This document shows positions 46,050 through 54,340 of a stretch of DNA of 64,000 bases, piece after piece (the stretch's first letter is position 1; each line of letters opens with the position of its first letter). A model generated the notes under the pieces. It was not told the DNA's origin. It worked only from the letters and a program-made list of their open reading frames with translations, and searched no databases. The translations under genes were made by a program, and so were the position numbers. The stretch covers positions 1-64,000 of the forward strand of contig NZ_QJUE01000002.1 of NCBI RefSeq assembly GCF_003208055.1, read 5' to 3'. Origin of the DNA: Prochlorococcus marinus XMU1408 (lineage in GTDB: Bacteria; Cyanobacteriota; Cyanobacteriia; PCC-6307; Cyanobiaceae).

Positions 46050-46632
46050 TCTCCCTCTAGTAATTGCTAGTAGCAATGAAGGTAAAATTCGGGAATTTCA
46101 AAAACTTTTGGCCGATTTCCCATTCGATTTATTGACTCAACCTGTTGGTTTTGAGATTGAGGAAACAGGAAAGACTTTTATGGAAAATGCAAGAATCAAG
46201 GCAATTGCTGTTAGTAAAGCAACGGGCCAATTGTCTCTTGCAGATGACTCTGGACTAAGTGTTGAGGCTCTGGGAGGGGCTCCAGGTATTTATTCTGCTA
46301 GGTACGCAAAATCAGACAATGAAAGGATTGAAAAATTATTAGCCGAGTTAAAACCTTTTTCAAATAGAAAAGCCAAATTTGAGTGCGCATTATGTATAGC
46401 TAGTGGAGAAAATGTGTTGATAGAAGTGTCAGGTTTTTGCGAAGGCCTAATAACTTTTTTCCCAAAAGGGGAAAACGGGTTTGGTTATGATCCGATTTTT
46501 GAAGTGGCTAAATCAGGTGAGACTTTTGCAGAAATGGAGCACGAGAAAAAGAAGCAAATTGGTCATAGGGGGAGCGCTTTCAAATTGCTTAAACCTGAAT
46601 TGAAAAAGCTATTGACTTCTATAAGAAAGTAG
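46042..46632 (+). CDS. rdgB: RdgB/HAM1 XTP/dITP pyrophosphatase
   Basis: A housecleaning enzyme that hydrolyses noncanonical purine triphosphates such as dITP and XTP. Motifs are SSNEGKIREFQKLL near residue 9 and LADDSGLSVEALGGAPGIYSAR (split near 66-87). FGYDPIFEVAKSGETFAEM near 148 and HRGSAFKLL near the end complete the family pattern. Length (196) is typical. The start is a TTG at 46042 inside the end of the mutase gene. Confidence 0.94.
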   Translation: MDNLPLVIASSNEGKIREFQKLLADFPFDLLTQPVGFEIEETGKTFMENARIKAIAVSKATGQLSLADDSGLSVEALGGAPGIYSARYAKSDNERIEKLLAELKPFSNRKAKFECALCIASGENVLIEVSGFCEGLITFFPKGENGFGYDPIFEVAKSGETFAEMEHEKKKQIGHRGSAFKLLKPELKKLLTSIRK

Positions 46633-46635
46633 TTT

Positions 46636-48129
46636 TTAGTTTTCAACCCAGCTTCCGTGTAATCCATGGGGTATAGAAATAGGAACTTCAAGAACAGCTT
46701 TTTCAGTAAGATTTTTAGAATCAAGGATTATTAAATCAGTTCCAGATCTAATGCTATTCCAAACCAATACAGCAACCCACCCATTGTCTTCTTGAGATTT
46801 TGATTCTTGGGAAGGAATAAATATTGGCTCACTAACAAAACCTCTTGGGGCGGCACTCCAACTAATCTCTTTATTGCTTGCCAAGTCGATTTTTTTTATA
46901 GCTTGGAGTGGGCCATTACCTTCCTTTTGTTCTGCAGTTGCCATCCAACTGAAGCGTGCCCTTAGTCCTTCAAAATGAGGGTTGACCATTGCAAATTCAC
47001 AACATTGATTGCTTATGGTTGAGCAGGTAAATGAATTATCTATTGGGTTGATTTCACTTCTTTTTAAAATTCCTTCTGGTAAAAGATCAAAATCTATTTC
47101 TCTGAAATTATCCTCTGGACCAATACTAGGAAAATCATCATAAAAAATACTTTCAATATTGATTTTTTCACCATCTTCCCAAGCATTTAGATGATGGAAA
47201 ACAAAACCCTTTGGTGCATCAACTGATTTTGGAGGTTGACCAGCAAATTTCCCACAATCCCTTGGAATTAATAAGAATTTTGGAGTCCCATCAGATTTAG
47301 AAGCTAAACATTGTGCTGCTCCTTTTTGTCCAAGAAGGAATGGGAGAGGATTAAAATTTATCGCATTTTGGAGAAATATTGCCCAGTTTGGTGTGATGGC
47401 AAAATCATGCAAAAAAGCAAATCCATTAAAAGAATCTTTTCTATCGCTTAAAAGAGAGCCAATATTTTCCCCTTCATTAGAGAATTCCATCAATCTAATT
47501 GTGCTTTTAGGACCAGTAGATACTCCAAAAGTAACCATTCTTTGATCTTTGTGATGGCCAGGGTCGAATCGAGGATGAGCACTAAATGCTTCTCCTTTTT
47601 TTAAAACTCCTTTTAAATCAGATAAGCCATTGGTTTCTAGAGTATTTGGATTGAGTGAATATGGACTAGATGCTTCCCATAGCGCTAATAGGTCATTCCC
47701 GAGTTTTATTACGTGAGTATTGGCAATATTTTTGAGCCTTACATCAAAAGCATTAGCTAAGACGCCGCCTTCTTTTTGAGTTCCAAATACACCTCTATAT
47801 AGAAATTTCTGGGATTTTTCCTCTTCTACCCATTCCTTTGTACGAACAAAACGATTAGTCAGGTTTATTTTCCCGTTTTCAAATTGAAAAGCAGCAATCA
47901 TCCCATCTCCATCAAATGGATGGTGTACCCATCTTCCGCCTCTTTCAAGTCTTCCTGGCCCGTTTCGATAAAAGGTACCAGAAATTTGTTTAGGAATAGA
48001 TCCTTTTACAAGTTTTAGTTCAGCATGATCTAATTCTTTTTCAACATTGCAATATGCACTTGACCAATCCTCTTTGCTGAAGATTGTTTGCTGTGGTGAT
48101 GTTTCTCTTTTTAAATAACTAACAGCCAC
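46636..48129 (-). CDS. Carotenoid cleavage oxygenase (RPE65 family)
   Basis: A non-heme iron dioxygenase that splits carotenoids or apocarotenoids. The four iron-binding histidines are visible at about 185 (FSAHPRFDP), 241 (AFLHDFAITPN), 312 (VFHHLNAWEDG) and 488 (IPHGLHGSW). FYRNGPGRLERGGRWVHHPF near residue 53 and FDGDGMIAAF are also standard. The 497-residue length fits the cyanobacterial apocarotenoid oxygenases that can yield retinal. The substrate is not known here; no rhodopsin gene lies in the window. It is convergent with rdgB, three bases apart. Confidence 0.9.
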   Translation of the reverse strand: MAVSYLKRETSPQQTIFSKEDWSSAYCNVEKELDHAELKLVKGSIPKQISGTFYRNGPGRLERGGRWVHHPFDGDGMIAAFQFENGKINLTNRFVRTKEWVEEEKSQKFLYRGVFGTQKEGGVLANAFDVRLKNIANTHVIKLGNDLLALWEASSPYSLNPNTLETNGLSDLKGVLKKGEAFSAHPRFDPGHHKDQRMVTFGVSTGPKSTIRLMEFSNEGENIGSLLSDRKDSFNGFAFLHDFAITPNWAIFLQNAINFNPLPFLLGQKGAAQCLASKSDGTPKFLLIPRDCGKFAGQPPKSVDAPKGFVFHHLNAWEDGEKINIESIFYDDFPSIGPEDNFREIDFDLLPEGILKRSEINPIDNSFTCSTISNQCCEFAMVNPHFEGLRARFSWMATAEQKEGNGPLQAIKKIDLASNKEISWSAAPRGFVSEPIFIPSQESKSQEDNGWVAVLVWNSIRSGTDLIILDSKNLTEKAVLEVPISIPHGLHGSWVEN

Positions 48130-48218
48130 TATTTTCCTTAGATTAGAATTTGATTTTCGCTTAAAATTCTGATTTTTGCGAGCTCCAGCTCAAAAATATT
48201 TGTTTGAATATGTCGCTT

Positions 48219-48830
48219 TTAACCACCAGCTTGTTCAAGAACTCCTTTACTGCTGGGAATTTGACTTGATCTTCTTGGGTCAATTTCAGTAGCCATGCGA
48301 AGAGCTCTTGCAAAAGATTTGAAAGTAGCCTCTATTATGTGATGAGTATTATTTCCCGCAAGTTGTCTTATGTGGAGAGTTAAACCACCATTGCTGACAA
48401 CAGCACCAAAGAATTCTTTAACCAACTCTGTATCGTAAGTTCCAACCTTTTGAGAAGGAATATCTAAATTAAAACTCAAATGTGGTCGCCCGGAGCAATC
48501 AACCACAGCTTGAATAAGAGCCTCATCAAGAGGAGCTAAAAAATGACCAAAGCGTTTTATTCCAGCTCGATCACCTAATGCCTTTGATAAGGCTTGTCCA
48601 ATTGCAATTCCAACATCTTCATTCGTGTGATGATCGTCTATGTGAGTATCTCCATTTGCTTTTACCTCAATATCAAATAATCCATGACTAGATAATTGTT
48701 GGATCATATGGTCTAGAAAACCTATACCTGTATTTGCGATGCATTTGCCAGAACCATCAAGATTAATTTGGACAAAAACGTCTGTTTCCTTAGTTATCCG
48801 GCTAATTTCTCCTTCTCTGGTTTTCTTCAT
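48219..48830 (-). CDS. hisB: Imidazoleglycerol-phosphate dehydratase
   Basis: HisB dehydrates imidazoleglycerol phosphate in histidine synthesis. The 203-residue chain is the monofunctional form without the phosphatase domain found in E. coli. Metal-binding motifs are [16 protein letters not shown] near residue 36, [16 protein letters not shown] near 61 and [18 protein letters not shown] near 159. It follows fabI on the same strand after 30 bases and is probably co-transcribed with it. Confidence 0.96.
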   Translation of the reverse strand: MKKTREGEISRITKETDVFVQINLDGSGKCIANTGIGFLDHMIQQLSSHGLFDIEVKANGDTHIDDHHTNEDVGIAIGQALSKALGDRAGIKRFGHFLAPLDEALIQAVVDCSGRPHLSFNLDIPSQKVGTYDTELVKEFFGAVVSNGGLTLHIRQLAGNNTHHIIEATFKSFARALRMATEIDPRRSSQIPSSKGVLEQAGG

Positions 48831-48860
48831 ATTTAATTGGTAATTTGAATTGGCTTAAAA

Positions 48861-49643
48861 TTACATACCGTTGATGCAATAACCTGCATCAACATAAACT
48901 GTTTGTCCTGATATACCACTCGAAAGATCGCTAAGCAAGAAAGCGGCAGTATTACCTACTTCGATTTGAGTAACAGTTCTCCTAAGCGGAGCTTTTTCCT
49001 CAACATTATGAATCATATCTAGAATTCCTCCAATAGCTGAACTGGCGAGAGTCCTTATTGGCCCAGCACTGATTGCATTAACTCGAACCTGGTTTTCAGG
49101 ACCAAGTTCCTCCGAAAGATATCTAACTGATGCCTCCAAAGCTGCTTTAGCAACTCCCATTACGTTGTAATTAGGAATTGCTCTTTCTGCTCCTAAATAA
49201 GTCAAGGTGACTACGCCTGCACCTTTGCTAAAAAGAGGTTTTGCATATTTACATAGTGGGGCGAGTGAGTAAGCGCTAATTTCTAGGGCTCTTGAGAATC
49301 CCTCTGAAGAAGTTGCACTGTAATTTCCTACTAATTCTTCTTTCCCTGCAAAGGCTAAACAGTGAACTAAGCCGTCAAGCTGTCCCCATTGATTTTTAAT
49401 GGTTTCAAAAACTTCTTCAATTTGAGAAGAGTTTTGAACATTAAGTGGCAAAAACAAGCTTGGATTTAAAGGAGAAGTAAGTTCTTTTACTTTCGCTTCA
49501 AATCTACCTTTTTCATCGGGCAAGTATGTAATTCCTAATTCGGCTCCAGCTGCTTTTAACTGTTGTGCAATGCCCCAGGCAATTGATCTGTTGTTTGCTA
49601 TTCCTGTAACAAGGATTTTTTTGCCACTAAGATCGAGAAGCAT
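48861..49643 (-). CDS. fabI: Enoyl-[acyl-carrier-protein] reductase (NADH)
   Basis: FabI does the last reduction of each fatty-acid elongation round. The atypical short-chain dehydrogenase pattern is clear: GKKILVTGIANNRSIAWGIA at residues 7-26 for the nucleotide site, the catalytic Tyr-x6-Lys in PNYNVMGVAKAALEAS near 157, and ISAGPIRTLASSAI near 192. The chain ends GYCINGM. Length (260) is typical. The neighbouring hisB starts 30 bases downstream. Confidence 0.96.
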   Translation of the reverse strand: MLLDLSGKKILVTGIANNRSIAWGIAQQLKAAGAELGITYLPDEKGRFEAKVKELTSPLNPSLFLPLNVQNSSQIEEVFETIKNQWGQLDGLVHCLAFAGKEELVGNYSATSSEGFSRALEISAYSLAPLCKYAKPLFSKGAGVVTLTYLGAERAIPNYNVMGVAKAALEASVRYLSEELGPENQVRVNAISAGPIRTLASSAIGGILDMIHNVEEKAPLRRTVTQIEVGNTAAFLLSDLSSGISGQTVYVDAGYCINGM

Positions 49644-49760
49644 CTTTCGGACTCATTTGGTTAGTATTACTAATTGTCCCCTATTTAGGGCTAAGACTCA
49701 TAGTTAAATGAATATATACTTAAAAGTTCTGTAATCCATTACCCCCCAATTATAAGAATC

Positions 49761-50381
49761 ATGGTTCGAACAGCCTCAACAATGCTTCCATTAGGAACTC
49801 CATTACCTGATTTTGAGTTGGGTGTGGTTTCAGGCTTGAACCTTTATCCGAATGATTCTTTAAAAGACCTTAGTCAAATTAGAAGTTTTGATTTAATAAA
49901 AAGACCATTGTTTTTGATGGTTATATGCGCTCATTGTCCATTTGTTAAACACGTAGAAAGTGGAATTACAACTTTGTTTAATTCTTTTGGTGAGCATGTT
50001 CAATTTTTGGCTATTTCTAGCAATAGCGTTATCACACATCCGCAAGACTCACCAGAATTCTTAGCCTCTCAAGCTAATAAACTTGGATGGAAGTTTCCAT
50101 ATTTATATGATGCTGATCAAAAATTAGCAAAAGCGCTTAAAGCGGCATGTACTCCCGATTTTTATATTTTTTGGCCTTCTCCAGATGGAGAATCAAAATT
50201 GAGATACAGGGGACAAATGGACGGAAGTCGACCTGGCAATGAAATACCTGTTTCTGGTGATGATATTCGTCTGGCACTCCGATCATTATTAAAGGGAGAA
50301 GATATTTCAGCTAATCAAAAACCTTCTATTGGTTGCAACATTAAATGGCATCCTGGTATGGAGCCTGAGTGGTTTGGATGA
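49761..50381 (+). CDS. Thioredoxin-fold protein, AhpC/TSA-like
   Basis: A soluble thioredoxin-fold protein with a redox-type CxxC in VICAHCPFVKHVE near residues 56-68 and a cis-proline loop at ACTPDFYIFWP near 133. The N-terminus (GTPLPDFELGVVSG) resembles peroxiredoxin-like proteins. Relatives in cyanobacteria are annotated as AhpC/TSA-family or thiol-disulfide interchange proteins; no reaction can be assigned. Length is 206 residues with no signal peptide. A further cysteine lies in KPSIGCNIKWHPG near the C-terminus. It is divergent from fabI. Confidence 0.8.
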   Translation: MVRTASTMLPLGTPLPDFELGVVSGLNLYPNDSLKDLSQIRSFDLIKRPLFLMVICAHCPFVKHVESGITTLFNSFGEHVQFLAISSNSVITHPQDSPEFLASQANKLGWKFPYLYDADQKLAKALKAACTPDFYIFWPSPDGESKLRYRGQMDGSRPGNEIPVSGDDIRLALRSLLKGEDISANQKPSIGCNIKWHPGMEPEWFG

Positions 50382-50433
50382 ATTAATGAGTGTATTTTTA
50401 ATTTTTCATCGTTGCAACTTAATTTAAATAGTT

Positions 50434-51603
50434 ATGCAAATACCTCCTTTTAGCCTTGAAGCTCAAATTTCTGAAATAGGAGAAGAGATTGAAGAAGCTT
50501 TAATTAAAGTTTTTAGAAGCGGAAAATATATTGGTGGAGAGGAAGTAGCTTCATTTGAAAAAGCTTTTGCATTAGCTATAGAAACTTCTTACTCAGTTAG
50601 TTGTAATAGTGGAACAGATGCATTAATTCTTGCCTTAAGGTCGCTAAATATTGGTCAAGGTGATGAGGTGATCACCTCATCATTTAGTTTTTTTGCTACT
50701 GCAGAAGCAATTACCAGCGTTGGTGCTAGGCCTGTATTTGTAGATATTGATCCTGAAAACTACCTTATGGATCTTGGTCTAATTGAAAACGCAATAACTT
50801 CTAGAACAAAAGCTATTTTGCCTGTGCATTTGTTTGGTCATCCTCTAGATATGGATAAAGTAATGGCAATCGCTAAAGAAAATAATCTAAAGGTGGTAGA
50901 AGATTGTGCTCAGGCGGCTGGTGCCCATTGGCGAGGTAAACCCGTAGGAAGTTATGGAGATGTAGGTTGTTTTAGTTTTTTTCCTACTAAAAACTTAGGC
51001 GCAGCAGGAGATGGAGGAGCTATCACTACTAATGATTTTGATTTGGCAAAAATAATTAGGGAATTAGCTCTTCATGGAAGTCCAAAGAGATATTTCCATA
51101 CAAATATTGGATATAATAGTAGACTTGATTCATTACAGGCTGCAATCTTAAATGTTAAATTAAACCGATTAAACAAATGGATAGAGCAAAGAAAGACAAT
51201 AGCAATTAATTATATAAATAATCTATCAATGATAGAAGGAATTAAATTGCCATCTAATACTTTGATCAATAAATCTGGTCATTCTTGGAATCAATTTGTA
51301 ATAAGAATAATCGACAATTCTTTTTTTGAAAATATAGAATCTGCATCAGAGAATGTTTGTAAAAATTCAAATAGAGATCTATTTAAAACTGAACTTTATA
51401 GACTTGGAGTTAATACAATTATTTATTATCCGATACCTATACATCTTCAACCAGCATATAAAGATTTAGGGTATCAAGAAGGTTCTCTTCCTATTACTGA
51501 AAAAATATGTAGCCAGGTAATTAGTTTACCAATTTTCCCTGAATTTAAATCTATTCAGCAATCATATGTTATTGATAAAATAAAAGAAATATTTAGAAAA
51601 TAA
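50434..51603 (+). CDS. DegT/DnrJ/EryC1-family aminotransferase
   Basis: A PLP-dependent sugar aminotransferase. Visible features are YSVSCNSGTDALILALRSL near residue 53, VVEDCAQAAGAHWRGKPVGS near 155 with the PLP-ring aspartate, and the PLP-lysine in FFPTKNLGAAGDGGAI near 186. The 389-residue length fits. Such enzymes make amino sugars for lipopolysaccharide O-antigen or glycans; the product here is unknown. It lies 52 bases after the thioredoxin-like gene and runs convergently into the photolyase gene. Confidence 0.9.
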   Translation: MQIPPFSLEAQISEIGEEIEEALIKVFRSGKYIGGEEVASFEKAFALAIETSYSVSCNSGTDALILALRSLNIGQGDEVITSSFSFFATAEAITSVGARPVFVDIDPENYLMDLGLIENAITSRTKAILPVHLFGHPLDMDKVMAIAKENNLKVVEDCAQAAGAHWRGKPVGSYGDVGCFSFFPTKNLGAAGDGGAITTNDFDLAKIIRELALHGSPKRYFHTNIGYNSRLDSLQAAILNVKLNRLNKWIEQRKTIAINYINNLSMIEGIKLPSNTLINKSGHSWNQFVIRIIDNSFFENIESASENVCKNSNRDLFKTELYRLGVNTIIYYPIPIHLQPAYKDLGYQEGSLPITEKICSQVISLPIFPEFKSIQQSYVIDKIKEIFRK

Positions 51604-51604
51604 T

Positions 51605-53086
51605 CTAATTAATACTTGAATATAATTCTTTGAAGATTGATGTTTGATTTTTGTGGTTTATAATAGGGTTTGGATAGCCTTTTCTCTCCGCAGAAGTTAT
51701 TTCGCCGGAAAGTAAATTAGGTGTTGAGACATGTGTTAACTCTGGTATCCATTTTCGGATATAGTTGCCATTTTCGTCGAATTTAGAAGCTTGTCTATAA
51801 GGATTAAATATTCTCATAGGTTTTGGATCCATTCCACTGCTAGCACTCCATTGCCACCCTCCGTTATTTGATGCTAAGTCACCATCAACTAAGCTTTTCA
51901 TGAAGAAAAGTTCTCCCCATCTCCAATCAATTAAAAGGTCTTTTACTAGAAAAGAGGCAACAATCATTCTGCATCGATTATGCATCCATCCAGAATACTT
52001 AAGTTGTCTCATCGCAGCATCAATTATTGGGATACCAGTTAATCCGGTCTCCCAGGATTTAAACCACTCAGGTTTATTTTGCCATGGAAACTTTAACCAT
52101 TTTTCTCTATATGGACCTTTCTCTAGCTCTGGAAAATTAATGAGAGCATTTTGATAAAACTCTCTCCAAGCAAGTTCTTTTATCCATGTATCAATAGAAT
52201 TTATTTGGTATTCATTATTCGCCATTTTTTTTGATATTTGAGCCCCATTCCAAACCGCCCTACAACTTATTGTCCCTAAACTTAACGCCGCACTTAGAGT
52301 AGAAGTTGATTCTAAAGATGGAATATCTCTTGCTTGGCTATATGAATTTATACTTCCTGAATTTATGAAAAAGTTTAATTGATTTATTGACTCTGATTCT
52401 CCTGGTTTGCAAGGACAGAGGTTAGTATTCTTAAATCTATTTGAAATAAGTAAATCATAAATAGGTTTGCTTTCTTTGGAAATACAATAGTTTAAATCAG
52501 AGTTTTTAATTGATAATAATTCTCTCTCATTAAAACCTCTAATCTTTTCAGGCATTCTTGATATTTCTATTAGATTATTAGTTAATATTTTGGTCCTATT
52601 GATTATGTTAATCCATTTATGATAAAAAGGTCCATATACCTTGTAAGGGTCATTATTGTTCGTTTTGATATTACTTGGATTAACAATTAATTGATCTAAA
52701 AATGTAAATATTTTCCTTTTATCTTTTGATAACTGTTCTTTAATTTTTTTGTCTCTATTGATTTCATAAGGTTCAATATTTTCGTTCCAGTAAATACATT
52801 CAGCTTTAACTAAGTCCGCTAATTTAGAAATTAATTTAATAGGATCTCCATTCAATATTAATAACCTACTTCCTCTTCTTTCCCAATTCTTTTGAAGTTC
52901 TAAAAGGCTTTCGCCCAAAAACCAATTTTTCGCTTCAGATGTAGTTCTGCTGAGATTTAAAAGATTTGGATCTAAAACATAAACTCCAATTAAATTTTCT
53001 GAAGTTTTAGATGCTTCAGATAGGCCTATATTGTCTTCTATTCTTAAATCTCTTCTATGCCAAAATATTGATCGAAACTTAGTCAT
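51605..53086 (-). CDS. phrA: Deoxyribodipyrimidine photolyase
   Basis: A class I CPD photolyase that repairs UV pyrimidine dimers with blue light. The N-terminal antenna domain starts IFWHRRDLRIEDN, and the FAD domain carries GLTGIPIIDAAMRQLKYSGW near residue 344 and MHNRCRMIVASFLVKDL, then DGDLASNNGGWQWSASSGMD (split near 410-429) and FNPYRQASKFD. Length (493) is complete. The nucleoside of the antenna pigment cannot be told. It overlaps the upstream Nudix gene by four bases, so the two are co-transcribed. Confidence 0.94.
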   Translation of the reverse strand: MTKFRSIFWHRRDLRIEDNIGLSEASKTSENLIGVYVLDPNLLNLSRTTSEAKNWFLGESLLELQKNWERRGSRLLILNGDPIKLISKLADLVKAECIYWNENIEPYEINRDKKIKEQLSKDKRKIFTFLDQLIVNPSNIKTNNNDPYKVYGPFYHKWINIINRTKILTNNLIEISRMPEKIRGFNERELLSIKNSDLNYCISKESKPIYDLLISNRFKNTNLCPCKPGESESINQLNFFINSGSINSYSQARDIPSLESTSTLSAALSLGTISCRAVWNGAQISKKMANNEYQINSIDTWIKELAWREFYQNALINFPELEKGPYREKWLKFPWQNKPEWFKSWETGLTGIPIIDAAMRQLKYSGWMHNRCRMIVASFLVKDLLIDWRWGELFFMKSLVDGDLASNNGGWQWSASSGMDPKPMRIFNPYRQASKFDENGNYIRKWIPELTHVSTPNLLSGEITSAERKGYPNPIINHKNQTSIFKELYSSIN

Positions 53087-53661
53087 TTTTTATTCAAGAC
53101 TTGGCATGCTCTGAACCATGCCGTAATAGTTTTCCCATCAAGTGATTCTTCTCCACTTGCAATAATTTCATTTAATTTTTTGGGCGCAATTTTTAATACT
53201 TCAATATCTTCATCTGCATCGCCTTCAGGCTTCTTTTCAAGTTTAGTTAAATCTCTTGCAAGGAAAAGATGAATTTTTTCATCTGAATATCCTGGACAGG
53301 GAAGCATTTCTCCCAGATCGTGCCATTCTTTTGCAGAGTAGCCACTTTCTTCTTGAACTTCTCTTTTAATTGATTCAAGTGGGCTTTCACCTGTTTCTAG
53401 AGTTCCAGCTGGAAACTCTAGAATTCTTCTTGAGCAAGCAAATCTGTATTGACGAAGAATAATTACATCTCCTGAATTTGTTATTGGGACTGCCAAGGCA
53501 GCGCCTGGATGACGAATAACCCCAAACTCGCCCTCCATTGAATTAGGTAAAAGAAACTTATTAATTTCAAAACGAATTTTTTTTGCATCAAGACAAGCTT
53601 TTGTCTCGATAATTTCTGAGGGTTCAGGTCCTGGAATAGACATACTTTTTTTTCTATTCAT
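53083..53661 (-). CDS. Nudix hydrolase, ADP-ribose pyrophosphatase type
   Basis: The Nudix box GX5EX7REUXEEXGU is present as GTLETGESPLESIKREVQEE followed by SGY, around residues 92-114. The surrounding ADPR-hydrolase-type context includes IILRQYRFACSRRILEFPAG just before it and LPCPGYSDEKIHLFLARDL after it. That context suggests activity on ADP-ribose or related sugars, which remains inference. Length (192) fits. It precedes the photolyase gene with a four-base overlap. Confidence 0.88.
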   Translation of the reverse strand: MNRKKSMSIPGPEPSEIIETKACLDAKKIRFEINKFLLPNSMEGEFGVIRHPGAALAVPITNSGDVIILRQYRFACSRRILEFPAGTLETGESPLESIKREVQEESGYSAKEWHDLGEMLPCPGYSDEKIHLFLARDLTKLEKKPEGDADEDIEVLKIAPKKLNEIIASGEESLDGKTITAWFRACQVLNKK

Positions 53662-53711
53662 ATAGGATGGCTGATTTTTTTAGAAAAGGTTGGTGATTTT
53701 TGTTACGAGTT

Positions 53712-54293
53712 TTATTCAGGCCAAATGTTTGGAGAATGGATTTGTTTCGGTTTCCCTTGAGCTTTTGATAAAACTTCTGCAAGCGGAATTAAAACAAAGT
53801 TTCTTTCACTTAATCTGGGATGAGGCAAAATTAGAGTTTCTGTATTTATCTGAAGTCCTCCCCAGGAAATGAAGTCAATATCTAAAGATCTTGGCCCCCA
53901 AAAAACTTTTGTATTTTCTCTTTCCCTCCCTGCGATTTTCTCTAAGTCTAAAAATTTTTTCATTAAACACATAGCTGCTTTTTTATTTGGGGTTACTGAG
54001 CTAAAATTCTTTCCCTCTACAACCAGTACTGTATTTATAAATTTTGGTTGATCAATTGGCCCCCCTAAAGGTTCAGTCTCAAATAAAGGCGCCCATTGAA
54101 AAGATAAAGACTTATCAATATTTTGAGAGTCGATTTTTGGACGATTTAAAGCAACATTCCACTCAAGTATGCTTTTTTCAATTTGCGGCCTCATGGCAGC
54201 TATTGTTTTTATGGGATCTCCAAGAATGCCAGGGATATTTGCGCCTATTGAGATGACTAGTTTCAATTTTGTTTTTTGTTTTGCATAAGTCAT
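53712..54293 (-). CDS. folK: 6-hydroxymethyl-7,8-dihydropterin pyrophosphokinase
   Basis: FolK (HPPK) transfers pyrophosphate from ATP to the pterin in folate synthesis. Family motifs are VISIGANIPGILGDPIKTI near residue 13, FETEPLGGPIDQPKFINTVL near 71, and the signature WGPRSLDIDFISWGG near 131, with LPHPRLSERNFVLIPLAEV near 155. The 193-residue length is typical. It is divergent from chlD, the two starts being 47 bases apart, so the promoters overlap or face away in a very small space. Confidence 0.94.
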   Translation of the reverse strand: MTYAKQKTKLKLVISIGANIPGILGDPIKTIAAMRPQIEKSILEWNVALNRPKIDSQNIDKSLSFQWAPLFETEPLGGPIDQPKFINTVLVVEGKNFSSVTPNKKAAMCLMKKFLDLEKIAGRERENTKVFWGPRSLDIDFISWGGLQINTETLILPHPRLSERNFVLIPLAEVLSKAQGKPKQIHSPNIWPE

Positions 54294-54340
54294 GCGAATA
54301 TTAAAAGACTTTTAAAAATTTGCTTGATTTATCCAACCCT

